A stretch of 64,000 nucleotides of DNA from Actinomycetes bacterium (GCA_024222295.1 JAAEPF010000055.1:1-64000); one strand, 5' to 3'; positions 9,719-18,527 are shown, counted from the first letter of the stretch. The notes: generated from the sequence alone by a model not told the origin. A program made the numbers and translations.

Positions 9719-10861
9719 TCACTTCTCGATCCTCTGGTGCTCCACCACGAGGGTGAACGCCATGATGGCGACCACGGCGATGAGCAGGACCACGGCGTCG
9801 ATCGAACTGCCGAACACGAGAAGCGCGGCGATCGCCACTGCGCTGAGGACCCGCTCGCGTGCAACGGCCCGGAATGTTCGCCACACTGCCGCGGAGATTC
9901 CGAGGGCGAACAACGCCAGCCCGCCCAGCAACATCATCCTGAAGCTCGCCGGCACCGGGTCGCTCGGGTGCAGTGCCATCTCCTCGAGTGCGGCGGCCGA
10001 CACGATGATGCCCGCCACGATCGGAGCGTGCGCCCAGGTGTAGACGTCGCGCACCCAGCGGCCACGCGCGTTGTCGCCCTCCAGTTCGTCGCCGTAGTGC
10101 TCGAGGGCCGGACTCGGCCGGTCGAAATAGCCCCACCACAACATGCAGGCGAACACGCCGGATGCGATCAGTGCGGCCAGGGTTGGGCCCGGCAGGCCCT
10201 CGCCGGCCTGGAGGTTCGCGAGCACCGGCAACCCGATGGCCACGATCACCTCGCCCAGGGCGATGATCACGATCAGTCCGTGGCGTTCGGCCATGTGGCC
10301 GACGCGTACGAGCCACTGGCCCCGGCCGGCAAGGACCATCGCACCGAGCACGATCAGCGCCGCGACCAGCCAGAGCGTGAGCCGGGCGTTGCCGTCGAAG
10401 GTGGAGCCCACGACCAGTACGACGATCGCGGCGACGTTGGGCAGTATCCAGGCCACCGCGGAGGAGCGATGCTCTGCGGTCATCCCGGTCACGAGGGACT
10501 GGATGGCAAAGCCGAGGCACATGATCGCTGCGAGCGAGACTGCGAACACCGTGCCGCTGTCGCCCAGCGCATCGGAGGTTGCGGCGGCCATCGGCACGCT
10601 GGCGACCGTGGCCGCCAGGAAGATGAGTCTGACCCGGCGTCCGTTGCCGGACACGGCATTGGCCGCCCAGGTGAGCTGCTGCCAAGGCAGCCACAGCAGC
10701 GCGAACACAAGCGCCGCCTCGCCCACACCGCTCCATGTCGGGTCGTTGATGAGCGTGGAAACGATCTGTGAGAACGCGAACACGTAGGCGAGGTCGAAGA
10801 ACAGCTCGACTGGATCTGCCGTGAAGTCCTCGGTTCGCTCGGGGAGGATGATGCCCTTCAT
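9719..10861 (-). CDS. low temperature requirement A (LtrA) family membrane protein
   Basis: A polytopic inner-membrane protein of about 380 aa. The N-terminus MKGIILPERTEDFTADPVEL leads into FFDLAYVFAFSQ, the characteristic LtrA motif (VELFFDLxFVFAxxQ). Around a dozen hydrophobic segments follow, including the conserved ERHGLIVIIALGEVIVAIG. Members of this family were named for a Listeria cold-growth phenotype; their biochemical role is unknown. The frame stays open far upstream (to 11167) but the family N-terminus fixes the start at ATG 10861. It is divergent from PPK2 with 115 bases between; that gap contains the 10-bp palindrome CCTACGTAGG at 10871-10880. Confidence 0.85.
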   Translation of the reverse strand: MKGIILPERTEDFTADPVELFFDLAYVFAFSQIVSTLINDPTWSGVGEAALVFALLWLPWQQLTWAANAVSGNGRRVRLIFLAATVASVPMAAATSDALGDSGTVFAVSLAAIMCLGFAIQSLVTGMTAEHRSSAVAWILPNVAAIVVLVVGSTFDGNARLTLWLVAALIVLGAMVLAGRGQWLVRVGHMAERHGLIVIIALGEVIVAIGLPVLANLQAGEGLPGPTLAALIASGVFACMLWWGYFDRPSPALEHYGDELEGDNARGRWVRDVYTWAHAPIVAGIIVSAAALEEMALHPSDPVPASFRMMLLGGLALFALGISAAVWRTFRAVARERVLSAVAIAALLVFGSSIDAVVLLIAVVAIMAFTLVVEHQRIEK

Positions 10862-10976
10862 GGCCCGCACCCTACGTAGGTCGGCCGTGTGGCGCAGCAC
10901 AGTTCCTGGACCACCGGCGTCGCGAGGCGGCAGCAATGAAGTAGACAGCTCCCTGGCACGAAAGGCGAGGTAAGCC

Positions 10977-11759
10977 ATGCCGAAGCTGAAGCGCAAGGCA
11001 TACGAGAAGGAACTGGAGAGGCTCGAGGTCGAGCTGGTGAAGCTCCAGGAGTGGATCAAGGCCGAGGGCCTGAGGATCGTGGTCGTGTTCGAGGGACGCG
11101 ACTCCGCCGGCAAGGGCGGCACGATCAAGCGGATCACCAACCGCACCAGCCCAAGGGTGTTCCGCACGGTCGCACTCCCGGCACCGACGGAGCGCGAGAA
11201 GACGGAGTTCTACCTTCAGCGCTACATGGCACACATGCCGGCGGCGGGGGAGATGGTCCTGTTCGACCGGAGTTGGTACAACCGTCTCGGCGTCGAGCGG
11301 GTGATGGGCTTCTGCACCGATGAGGAGTACGAGAGGTTCCTCACCATCTGCCCCGGCTTCGAGCACGCCATGGTGGACGACGGCATCATCCTCATCAAGT
11401 ACTGGCTCCACATCAACGACGAGGAACAGGAGCGCCGGTTCCGTAGCCGCATCGACGATCCCCGCAAGGTCTGGAAGCTGTCGCCGATGGACGTGGCGTC
11501 CTGGGACAAGTGGGTGGACTACTCGAAGGCGCGCGACAACATGCTGCGCCACACCGACACGGAGTGGGCGCCATGGCATGTGGTCGATGCCAACACCAAG
11601 CGCAACGCACGGCTCAACGTGATCCGCCACCTGCTCGACCAGATTCCCTATGAAGACCTGACCGGCCCTCCGGTCGAGTTGCCACCAAGGTCCCGCGACA
11701 GCGACTACGAGCTACCCGCCGACGTCGAGTTCAACTTCATCCCCGACCACTACTCCTGA
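10977..11759 (+). CDS. ppk2: polyphosphate kinase 2
   Basis: A soluble P-loop kinase that transfers phosphate between polyphosphate and nucleotides, usually making GTP or ATP from NDPs. It is 260 aa, the size of single-domain class I PPK2. Walker A is FEGRDSAGKGGTIKR (near residue 37) and Walker B is VLFDRSWYNR. The lid region RRFRSRIDDPRKVWKLSP and the block SKARDNMLRHTDTEWAPWHV are conserved in the family. The start ATG is preceded by a purine-rich GGCGAGG. It converges with the P-type ATPase gene. The two stop codons lie in complementary 7-base sequences (TCCTGAC at 11754 and GTCAGGA at 11796) that could form a long hairpin terminator. Confidence 0.93.
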   Translation: MPKLKRKAYEKELERLEVELVKLQEWIKAEGLRIVVVFEGRDSAGKGGTIKRITNRTSPRVFRTVALPAPTEREKTEFYLQRYMAHMPAAGEMVLFDRSWYNRLGVERVMGFCTDEEYERFLTICPGFEHAMVDDGIILIKYWLHINDEEQERRFRSRIDDPRKVWKLSPMDVASWDKWVDYSKARDNMLRHTDTEWAPWHVVDANTKRNARLNVIRHLLDQIPYEDLTGPPVELPPRSRDSDYELPADVEFNFIPDHYS

Positions 11760-11796
11760 CTGTTCGCACCCGCGAGTGGTGCTCCGGTGGGTGGCG

Positions 11797-14508
11797 TCAG
11801 GATCGGTGTCGGCGGAGGGCCTTGTCGGCCTCGGCGATCACCGACGACGCCAGCGTGAGGCCGATCACAGCGAGCCACTGCATGCCGGTGAGGGTCGTCG
11901 TGTCGAGCCACCGCTGCAGCAGCGGCAGCTCGACGGCCAGCCAGGTGAGAGCAGCGGAGATGCCGAGCCACCCGACGTAGGGCCAGAACGGCCCCGTCCA
12001 CACCGGTGTGGGATCACGCCGCTGCACCAGGGCCAGCGGCACTCCGGCGAGCGCTGCAACGGCGAACGCCATCGTCATCGCGATCGAGGGGGCGTCGACC
12101 TTCGGCTCGTCGGGACCCCACACGAGCGGCACCACACACGCAAGGGCGGTCACCAGGCCGATCGCAAACCACCGCAACCCGGTGTGGCGGTTGAAGATGA
12201 GCGCCGTCGGGTCGCGGGGCAACTGGTCCATCAATGACGGATCCTCCACGTCGGTCATGATCGCCAGCACCGCCCACACCGCCACGATCAGGCTGATGTA
12301 CAGCAGCATCCCGGGCGTGAGGGCGACACCACTGTTGATGTTGAACGCAGTGGCTATGAGCATCAGCAACAGCACACCGAAGAGGCCGGTGAGCTGGTAG
12401 CGCAGGTAGGTCGAGATCTTCTCGTAGATGTCACGGCCCAGCCGCACGGCCTTCACCAGTGTCGAGAAGTTGTCGTCGGTGAGGATCATGCGCGCGGCCT
12501 GCTTCGTGACCTCGCTTCCGCTTCCCATGGCCACGCCGATGTCGGCCTTCTTGAGTGCCGCGGCGTCGTTGACTGCATCTCCGGTCATGGCGACCACTTC
12601 GCCGCTCTCCTGCATGCTCGCCACGAGCCGGAGCTTGTCCCTCGGGGCCACGCGCCCGAACACGTGCAGGTGCGGCACGGCTGCGGTCAGCTCTGCGTCG
12701 GTCATCTTCTGGAACTCGGGGCCGGTGGTGACTCCCTCGCCGAGGCCCAGGTCGGCCGCTATTGCCTGGGCAGTCACGGCGTGGTCGCCGGTGATCATGC
12801 GGACCTCAATGCCCGCACGATGCGCGACCTCGACTGCGTGCTTGGCCGATGGGCGCAGCGGATCGATGATGCCCACGAGCGACACGAACACGAGGTCGGC
12901 GACCAGGTCCATCGGATCGACGTCGCCCGTGGTCGGATCGTGTTCGAACTTCCGCACAGCGAACGACAGCACCCGCAGCCCCTTCTCGGAAAGCTCCTGA
13001 TTGGCTGCCAGGAGCTCGTCGCGGACCTGCTCGATCGGCACGATCTCATCGCGCCACAACACCTCGGAGCACCGTGCGAGCACCACATCGGGTGCACCCT
13101 TGACCAGTTCCAGCACGGAATCACCCTCCTCCAGCGGGTTCTCGTGGAAGGTGGCCATGAACTTGTAGGCAGAGTCGAACGGCACCTCCGCGATGCGCGG
13201 ATGCTCCCGCCTGGTGATCTCTGCGTCCACTCCCGCCTTGGCGGCCAGCACCACCAGCGCCGCCTCGGTCGGGTCACCGATCACCTCGCCGGCGTCGGAC
13301 ACCGTTGCGTCACTGCACAGGCACAGGCCGAGCCCGAGGTTCTCGAAATCGTGGGCCTCGTCGCCGGCCGCAGCCAGGATCGCCCCCGACTTCTCATAGC
13401 CGCCTCCCTCGATGCTGTACCAGCGGCCATCGGTGAGCATCCGCCTGGCGGTCATCTGGTTGAGCGTAAGTGTGCCGGTCTTGTCGCTGTTGATGGCGGA
13501 GGTGGATCCGAGAGTCTCCACATCGGTGAGGTTCTTGACCACGGCCTTGGACTCGGCGAGCCGTCGCGCGCCGGAGGACAGCATCAACTGCACGAAGGTG
13601 GGCATGCCGCTCGGGATCGCCGAAATGGCGACCACGATCGCGAGCAGGATCAGGTCCTCCAGTTCCAGGCCCCTGAACAGGCCGATGATCACGATCACGG
13701 CGACGGCACCCCATGCCACGAGGCCTATCCACTTGGTGAGGTTGTTCAGTTCCGTCTGCAGCGGTGAGAGACCGACTTCGACGTCGGACAGCATCCCGGC
13801 GATGTGGCCCATCTCGGTGTCGGCACCGGTGCCCGTCACGATGATCGTGGCGGTGCCACGGCTGATGGCCGTGTTCTGGAACAGCATGTTGGTGCGGTCA
13901 CCCAGGGCGACGTCTGCCGACAGCGTCTCCACGTCCTTGGCCACGGGAGCGCTCTCGCCGGTCAGCGCCGCCTCCTGCACCTCGAGGGTGGCCGACGCGA
14001 TGATCCGGCCATCCGCGGGCACCAGGTCGCCGGCCTCCACGTTCACGATGTCGCCGGGAACGAGGTCCCGCGCAGGCACCTCGACAAGTGATCCGCCGCG
14101 AAGCACGCGGGCGCTTGGCACCTGCATGTCCTCCAGGGCGTTCACGGTGGCCTTCGCCTTGAGCTCCTGGTTGGCCGCCATGACCACGTTGAGGGTCACG
14201 AGTACCGCCACGAGTATCCCGGTGGACACCTGGCCGATGAGGATGCTGGCAACGGCAACCGCGACCAGCATCATGTTCATCGGGTCGCGCAGTGCCTTGA
14301 GCACCACCTCCCAGAAGCTGGGTGGTGGCTGCTTGGGGATCTCGTTGGGGCCGACCCGGCCGAGGCGCAGGGCGGCCTCCTGCTTGGTCAATCCCTGGCC
14401 CGGATCGACAGCCTGGTTGGCGGCGACGGTTGTCGTGTCGAGTGTGTGGGGCGACATGTCGTGGCCCGCGGCCGGCTGGGGCTGGGGCGGTTCGGTGTCA
14501 ACGCTCAT
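11797..14508 (-). CDS. cation-transporting P-type ATPase (PacL/PMA-like)
   Basis: An inner-membrane ion pump of about 903 aa. An N-terminal cation-ATPase domain (LTKQEAALRLGRVGPNEIPK) precedes two hydrophobic pairs. The actuator domain carries LTGES, the phosphorylation site is INSDKTGTLTLNQMTARR, and six C-terminal helices follow. The P-domain hinge reads TGDAVNDAAALKKADIGVAM; the usual form is TGDGVNDAPALKKADIG, so a Gly and a Pro are both replaced by Ala. Domain order fits type II/III pumps (Ca2+, Na+ or H+), but the helix motifs needed to name the ion were not decisive. ATG 14508 was preferred to an upstream in-frame codon at 14607, which would overlap the divergent rpiB-like gene and its promoter box. 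Confidence 0.9.
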   Translation of the reverse strand: MSVDTEPPQPQPAAGHDMSPHTLDTTTVAANQAVDPGQGLTKQEAALRLGRVGPNEIPKQPPPSFWEVVLKALRDPMNMMLVAVAVASILIGQVSTGILVAVLVTLNVVMAANQELKAKATVNALEDMQVPSARVLRGGSLVEVPARDLVPGDIVNVEAGDLVPADGRIIASATLEVQEAALTGESAPVAKDVETLSADVALGDRTNMLFQNTAISRGTATIIVTGTGADTEMGHIAGMLSDVEVGLSPLQTELNNLTKWIGLVAWGAVAVIVIIGLFRGLELEDLILLAIVVAISAIPSGMPTFVQLMLSSGARRLAESKAVVKNLTDVETLGSTSAINSDKTGTLTLNQMTARRMLTDGRWYSIEGGGYEKSGAILAAAGDEAHDFENLGLGLCLCSDATVSDAGEVIGDPTEAALVVLAAKAGVDAEITRREHPRIAEVPFDSAYKFMATFHENPLEEGDSVLELVKGAPDVVLARCSEVLWRDEIVPIEQVRDELLAANQELSEKGLRVLSFAVRKFEHDPTTGDVDPMDLVADLVFVSLVGIIDPLRPSAKHAVEVAHRAGIEVRMITGDHAVTAQAIAADLGLGEGVTTGPEFQKMTDAELTAAVPHLHVFGRVAPRDKLRLVASMQESGEVVAMTGDAVNDAAALKKADIGVAMGSGSEVTKQAARMILTDDNFSTLVKAVRLGRDIYEKISTYLRYQLTGLFGVLLLMLIATAFNINSGVALTPGMLLYISLIVAVWAVLAIMTDVEDPSLMDQLPRDPTALIFNRHTGLRWFAIGLVTALACVVPLVWGPDEPKVDAPSIAMTMAFAVAALAGVPLALVQRRDPTPVWTGPFWPYVGWLGISAALTWLAVELPLLQRWLDTTTLTGMQWLAVIGLTLASSVIAEADKALRRHRS

Positions 14509-14581
14509 GGCATTCCCTCGGGTGTCAGAGGACGGTGTGTTCCTTGTGGCAGCAGCGAGTCTCTCACTTGGCGGGGCCGCG

Positions 14582-14587
14582 TACCCT
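14582..14587 (+). promoter_or_regulatory. -10-like box TACCCT before the RpiB gene
   Basis: TACCCT ends 7 nt before the ATG at 14595, the classic spacing of a leaderless actinobacterial promoter. It lies in the 86-base divergent gap with the P-type ATPase gene. Confidence 0.45.
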
Positions 14588-14594
14588 TCGTTCC

Positions 14595-15008
14595 ATGCGC
14601 ATTGCATTCGGAACCGACGAGATGACGACGACGAGCGAGGCTTCGGTTGCCTGGCTGCGCGACAACGGCCACGTGGTGGATGTGCTTGACGGCACCCCGG
14701 AGTGGCCCGAGGTGGGGCGGGCGGTCGGTCAGGCCGTGGCCGGGGGTTCGGCGGACTTCGGCGTTGTTTGTTGCTGGACAGGCACCGGCGTGTCGATTGC
14801 TGCCAACAAGGTGCCGGGAGTGCGCGCAGCGCTGTGCACGGACGCCGATACCGCTGCCGGGTCCCGCCGCTGGAACGATGCGAACGTGCTCGCCATCGGC
14901 CTGCGACTCACCTCGCCGACGGTTGCGACGGAGATGCTGGAGACGTTCCTGGCTTCGGATCCCGACCCGTCGGAGTTCGACGCGGTCGGTCGTGTCGAGG
15001 CCGGCTAG
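14595..15008 (+). CDS. RpiB/LacA/LacB-family sugar-phosphate isomerase
   Basis: A small cytosolic isomerase of the ribose-5-phosphate isomerase B fold, 137 aa (family about 140-150). It starts MRIAFGTDEMT, where the family has a strand and an Asp-His or Asp-Glu. The core VVCCWTGTGVSIAANKVPGV corresponds to the RpiB GTGxGxxIAANK loop with the catalytic Cys nearby. The block SRRWNDANVLAIGLRL matches the family ARxHNDANVLxLG motif. RpiB-like proteins isomerise ribose-5-phosphate or allose-type phosphates; which substrate applies here is not clear. The stop codon lies in the centre of a 26-bp perfect palindrome. Confidence 0.85.
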   Translation: MRIAFGTDEMTTTSEASVAWLRDNGHVVDVLDGTPEWPEVGRAVGQAVAGGSADFGVVCCWTGTGVSIAANKVPGVRAALCTDADTAAGSRRWNDANVLAIGLRLTSPTVATEMLETFLASDPDPSEFDAVGRVEAG

Positions 15009-15019
15009 CCGGCCTCGAC
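14994..15019. terminator. 26-bp perfect palindrome containing both convergent stop codons
   Basis: GTCGAGGCCGGCTAGCCGGC plus the following six bases reads identically on both strands. The central CTAG supplies the TAG stop of the RpiB gene on the plus strand and the TAG stop of the small VOC fragment on the minus strand, so both peptides end VEAG. Probably a bidirectional terminator, and perhaps the junction where the VOC gene was cut. Confidence 0.6.
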
Positions 15020-15106
15020 CATGCCCAGCGCAGAGGTCCAGAATTCCTGTGCGCGGGGCACATCGCTGACCCGCAGCACCGCATGGTTGAGACGCTTGAC
15101 TTTCAT
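15005..15106 (-). pseudogene. N-terminal remnant of a VOC/glyoxalase-family gene
   Basis: The 33-residue peptide beginning MKVKRLNHAVLRVSDVPRAQ matches the first strand and helix of vicinal-oxygen-chelate proteins (LNHA/V..V.D...A..FY...LG), with EFWTSALGM as the next segment. A VOC module needs about 115-150 residues, so only the first beta-alpha unit is left. The frame is cut by the 26-bp palindrome shared with the RpiB stop. It lies 29 bases past the end of the EamA gene on the same strand. Most likely a decayed gene; a functional micropeptide is less likely. Confidence 0.6.
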
Positions 15107-15135
15107 CGCAGCATCCAACCGGGCGGTCCAGGGCA

Positions 15136-15846
15136 TCATTCCCTGATGGCCACTGCGGCTACGACGAGGCCGATGCCGGCCAGCTCGGCTGCGCTCGGGG
15201 CCTGTGCGAGCACCACCGCGCCGATGACGGTCGCCGCGGCTGGCAGGATCGCGAGCAGCACGGCGAACTGGTGGGTGCTCACGCGCCTCAGCACGATCTG
15301 GTCGAGGCCGTAGGGCACCGCGTTGGACAGCACGCCGACCGCCAGTGCGCTGGCCAGCCACCACCAGTTGTCCAACGCGGCCGACGACCACTCCCACAGC
15401 AGGGGGGCCAGGACCACCGTGCCGATGGCGGTCCCGACCGCCAGTCCGTCCACACCGTCGCCGTTGCGGGCCACTCGGGCGCCCAGGGGTATGTACAGCG
15501 CCCAACAGGCCGCTGCGGCCAGTGCGAAGAGCACGCCGACCGCCGAGCCCGAGAACTGGATTCCGGCCAGCAGCATCACGCCGGCAGCGCCGAGAGTGAG
15601 CGACACCCAGGCACGCCGGGTGCGCGCACCGATGGCCCCCACGGTGATCGGGCCGATGAACTCGATCGCAACCGCGGTGCCGAGCGGAAGTTCGCCGATC
15701 GACATGTAGAACAGCGTGTTCATCGCCGCCAGCGCGATGCCGAACAGCGCCGAGTCGATGAGGCGCCGCCCGGTCCAACTGCGTCGCCATGGCCGCCGGA
15801 CCGCAAGCAGGATCAGTGATGCCCCGACCAGTCGCCACCACGCCAC
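15136..15846 (-). CDS. EamA/RhtA-like transporter with unclear start
   Basis: A DMT-superfamily inner-membrane exporter resembling RhtA (threonine/homoserine efflux). Helical blocks include AAMNTLFYMSIGELPLGTAV and AIEFIGPITVGAIGARTRRA, both typical of RhtA-like proteins. The coordinates given begin at the first canonical start, GTG 15846 (236 aa). However, sequence upstream of it in the same frame (back to about 15960) translates to PVPLFLVSATSLYLGASLAV and SLFDHIEPGG, which is plainly the family's first helix. No ATG, GTG or TTG occurs in that frame between an upstream stop near 16040 and 15846. Either a rare start such as CTG is used or the gene is damaged. Its upstream end abuts the FadD gene. 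Confidence 0.72.
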   Translation of the reverse strand: MAWWRLVGASLILLAVRRPWRRSWTGRRLIDSALFGIALAAMNTLFYMSIGELPLGTAVAIEFIGPITVGAIGARTRRAWVSLTLGAAGVMLLAGIQFSGSAVGVLFALAAAACWALYIPLGARVARNGDGVDGLAVGTAIGTVVLAPLLWEWSSAALDNWWWLASALAVGVLSNAVPYGLDQIVLRRVSTHQFAVLLAILPAAATVIGAVVLAQAPSAAELAGIGLVVAAVAIRE

Positions 15847-15961
15847 GCCACCGGGCTCGATGTGGTCGAAGAGGCTGACCGCCAGCGAGGCGCCCAGGTA
15901 CAGCGACGTGGCGGAGACCAGGAACAGCGGAACCGGGCCGACCCGGTCGAGGGGACCGTGG

Positions 15962-17524
15962 TCAGCCGTCGTGACCCTCCCAGTACGGGTCGCGCAGTTT
16001 GCGCTTGAACAGCTTGCCCGACGGGTCGCGCGGCATTTGCTCGGTCAGGTCGATCGAGCGCGGGTGCTTGAATTTCGCCAGCGACTCGGCGAGCGCTTCC
16101 ATGATCCCGGAGCGCAGTTCGTCCCGCGCAGCGTCGCTGCCCAGGACCGACAACTCGCGTGGCTGCACGACGGCCTTGATCTCCTGGCCCCACTCCTCGT
16201 TGGGGATGCCGAACACGGCGGCGTCGCCAACTGTCGGGATCGCCAGGAGCGCAGCCTCGATCTCGGCGGGGTAGACGTTGACCCCGCCGGACAGGATCAG
16301 GTCACTGCGTCGGTCCTTGAGGAACAGGTAGCCGTCGTCGTCGAGCAGGCCCCAGTCACCCACGGTGAAGAACCCGTCCACACGGTTGGACTCGGTCTTG
16401 TCCCTGTCGCCCTTGTACTCGAAGTCGGCGAGGGCGAGGCTCATGTACACGGTTCCTTCCTCGCCGGTGGGCACGTCGTTGTGGTCGTCGTCGAGCACGC
16501 GGATCTCTGCTCCCGGCCATGGCAACCCCACCGAACCCGGCTTCTTCGTCCACTCTGCAGCCGAGATCGAGGTGCCGCCCCCCTCGGTCGCGGCGTAGTA
16601 CTCCCAGATCGCGTCGCCCCACCAGTCGATCATCTGGCGCTTCACGTCTGCGGGGCAGGGTGCAGCCGCATGAACCATCGCCCGCAGGCTCGAGACGTCG
16701 TAGCGCCCCCGATTCTCCGCAGGGATCGATCCCAGGATTCGGTGGAACTGGGCGGGAACCATGTGTGACCACGTCACCGCGTGTTCGTCGACGAGTTCCA
16801 TGAATCGTTCCGAGTCCCAGCGGTCCATGAGGATGGCGGGGTGACCCATGTGCAAGGCGCTGCCGAACCACATGAGGGGAGCCGTGTGGTACAGCGGCGA
16901 GCCGCAGATGTGCACGTTGCCGTCCTCGGGCACTATCCCGAACATGCCCTGCAGGCCCGTCATCATCTCGGCCATGTCGTTGGGGTCGATCTCGAACATC
17001 GCCCGGCGCACACCCTTGGGCCGGCCTGTGGTGCCAGAGGTGTAGTGGGTGGCCTGCCCGGCGGTGCGGCCCTGCGGTGCATCGGTCGGTTGGCCTTCGG
17101 TCAGCTCAGTCCACGACCTGAACCCGTCGATGTCGCCGACGGCGAACCATCGGTCGTCTGCGAGCGATGATTCCTTGCGTGCAACGTCGACCGGGTCGGC
17201 GAAGCGCTCATGCACGACTGCCACCTTCGCCTCTGTGTCGTCGACGATGTAGGCGATCTCGGGGCCGACGAGGTGGTGGTTGATCGGGGTGATGCGGACC
17301 CCGGCCTGCATTGCTGCGAGGTAGACCTCGACCATGGGGATGTCGTTGGGCTGTACGACCACGACCGAGTCGCCGGCCTCCACACCCTGGGTGCGCAGCC
17401 CGTGCACGAGCTGGTTGGAGCGGGCCAGCAATTCGCCGCGGGTCATGCTGCGGCCGTCGTGCATGATCAGCGCGGTGGTATCCGGTTCGCGCTCGGCGAG
17501 TCGCCAGAATCCGTAGTCACCCAT
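15962..17524 (-). CDS. FadD4-like acyl-CoA synthetase
   Basis: A second AMP-forming acyl-CoA ligase, 520 aa. P-loop HYTSGTTGRPKGVRR, then WEYYAATEGGGTSISAAEW (A5), DGFFTVGDWGLLDDDGYLFL (A7), and DRRSDLILSGGVNVYPAEIE (A8) are in order. The catalytic lysine region is PRDPSGKLFKRKLRDPYWEG. The pattern resembles actinobacterial FadD4/FadD13-type ligases (from family knowledge), so a fatty or aromatic acid is likely. The ATG start is preceded by an inverted repeat GAACCC-ccc-GGGTTC at 17530, a possible operator. It is upstream of, and nearly continuous with, the EamA gene on the same strand, so both may share a transcript. Confidence 0.88.
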   Translation of the reverse strand: MGDYGFWRLAEREPDTTALIMHDGRSMTRGELLARSNQLVHGLRTQGVEAGDSVVVVQPNDIPMVEVYLAAMQAGVRITPINHHLVGPEIAYIVDDTEAKVAVVHERFADPVDVARKESSLADDRWFAVGDIDGFRSWTELTEGQPTDAPQGRTAGQATHYTSGTTGRPKGVRRAMFEIDPNDMAEMMTGLQGMFGIVPEDGNVHICGSPLYHTAPLMWFGSALHMGHPAILMDRWDSERFMELVDEHAVTWSHMVPAQFHRILGSIPAENRGRYDVSSLRAMVHAAAPCPADVKRQMIDWWGDAIWEYYAATEGGGTSISAAEWTKKPGSVGLPWPGAEIRVLDDDHNDVPTGEEGTVYMSLALADFEYKGDRDKTESNRVDGFFTVGDWGLLDDDGYLFLKDRRSDLILSGGVNVYPAEIEAALLAIPTVGDAAVFGIPNEEWGQEIKAVVQPRELSVLGSDAARDELRSGIMEALAESLAKFKHPRSIDLTEQMPRDPSGKLFKRKLRDPYWEGHDG

Positions 17525-17529
17525 TGTCT

Positions 17530-17544
17530 GAACCCCCCGGGTTC
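17530..17544. promoter_or_regulatory. inverted repeat GAACCC-ccc-GGGTTC before the FadD4-like gene
   Basis: Perfect 6-base arms with a 3-base spacer lie 6 bases upstream of the ATG of the minus-strand ligase gene. The position suits a repressor operator. The spacing differs from the KstR consensus. Confidence 0.35.
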
Positions 17545-17627
17545 GGTCCCTGATCGCCCGGTCACGATACTGCGATCCGGCGCGGCAACAGTCCGGTGGC
17601 CTGACCTCGCGCTACCGTGGCGCGCCG

Positions 17628-18527
17628 GTGGAGGCAGGAACAGAGAGTGACCTGAGGCGCCTCGGGCGCAATGCGGCCTGGACCAGTGCCGGCTCTGCGG
17701 TCGCGCTGGCGCTGCTGTGGGCCGTGTTCGTGGAGGCCGGATGGGGCCAGTCGGTGGACGACATGGTGCTCGAATCGCGTCGGGTGACGGACCTGACCGC
17801 AATCGCGCGCAACGCCTCGAGCCTCGGCCTGATCACCAACAGCTCGCTGGCCCTCGGTTGCCTGGCGCTGCTGGTGGTGGCTGCGGCTTGTGTGGTGGGT
17901 GCAGCAACGGTGACCACCGAGGTTCTCAAGAAGCTCGTGATCGACCGCCCGGCGTTGATCCACGAGAGTGCCGGGATATCCGGGAACTCGTTTCCGTCGG
18001 GCCACACCACCATCTCGACGGCCTTGGCGCTCGCGGTGCTCCTGGTCGTGCCCGTCCGATGGCGCAAGGTGGCTGGTGTGGTCGGCGCGTTGTGGATCAC
18101 CTTCCAGGCGACGGGAGTCGTTGCGACAGGGTGGCACCGCCCGAGCGATGCCGTTGCCGGCTACGCCGTGTCCCTCGGTTGGGCGGCGTTCGCCGTGGCC
18201 GCGCTGGCCCGGCTCGGCCGCGCGGACAGGGCAACCGAGGGGGACGAGGACCCGAGGAGCGCATGGGCGCTGATCCTGTTCGCACTCCTCATGGTCGGGC
18301 TCGTGACCTCGGTCCTTGTCGGTGGCGCGAGCCCGTTCAACCTCGGCGGACTCAGTTTCGTGCTCGCTTCGGCGCTGATCGACGCGCTTGGCATCGGAAT
18401 CGTGGTCGGCTTCCTGTGGTTGGTGCGCGGCTGGTCGCTCGGACGCCCGCCGGCGTCCGGGACCGGCCAATCGGCCCGGTCCGTCGGTTTCCGCCACCAA
18501 GGCGATAGAAAATGGAGTCAGGAGTAG
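17628..18527 (+). CDS. PAP2-family membrane phosphatase
   Basis: A polytopic membrane phosphatase of the type-2 phosphatidic acid phosphatase superfamily, acting on lipid or isoprenoid phosphates at the outer face of the membrane. The three PAP2 motifs are KKLVIDRPAL (K-x6-RP form), NSFPSGHTTISTA, and GWHRPSDAVAGYAV, all with the expected catalytic His and Arg. Several helices precede and follow the motifs, and the C-terminal helices extend beyond the minimal domain. The start is GTG; TACCGT at 17613-17618 lies 9 bases upstream and could be its -10 box. The next gene (HtrA-like) follows by 38 bases on the same strand. Confidence 0.85.
   Translation: MEAGTESDLRRLGRNAAWTSAGSAVALALLWAVFVEAGWGQSVDDMVLESRRVTDLTAIARNASSLGLITNSSLALGCLALLVVAAACVVGAATVTTEVLKKLVIDRPALIHESAGISGNSFPSGHTTISTALALAVLLVVPVRWRKVAGVVGALWITFQATGVVATGWHRPSDAVAGYAVSLGWAAFAVAALARLGRADRATEGDEDPRSAWALILFALLMVGLVTSVLVGGASPFNLGGLSFVLASALIDALGIGIVVGFLWLVRGWSLGRPPASGTGQSARSVGFRHQGDRKWSQE

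Noticed and set aside
9656-10771. A long plus-strand reading frame of 371 codons opposite the LtrA gene
   Set aside because: Its translation is rich in His, Arg and Gln without family similarity, and the minus-strand frame has the clear LtrA motif; it is an antisense shadow of a GC-rich gene.
17530-17544. A third KstR site at GAACCC-ccc-GGGTTC
   Set aside because: The AAC and GTT half-sites are 7 bases apart instead of 2, so it does not fit the KstR consensus; reported only as a general inverted repeat.
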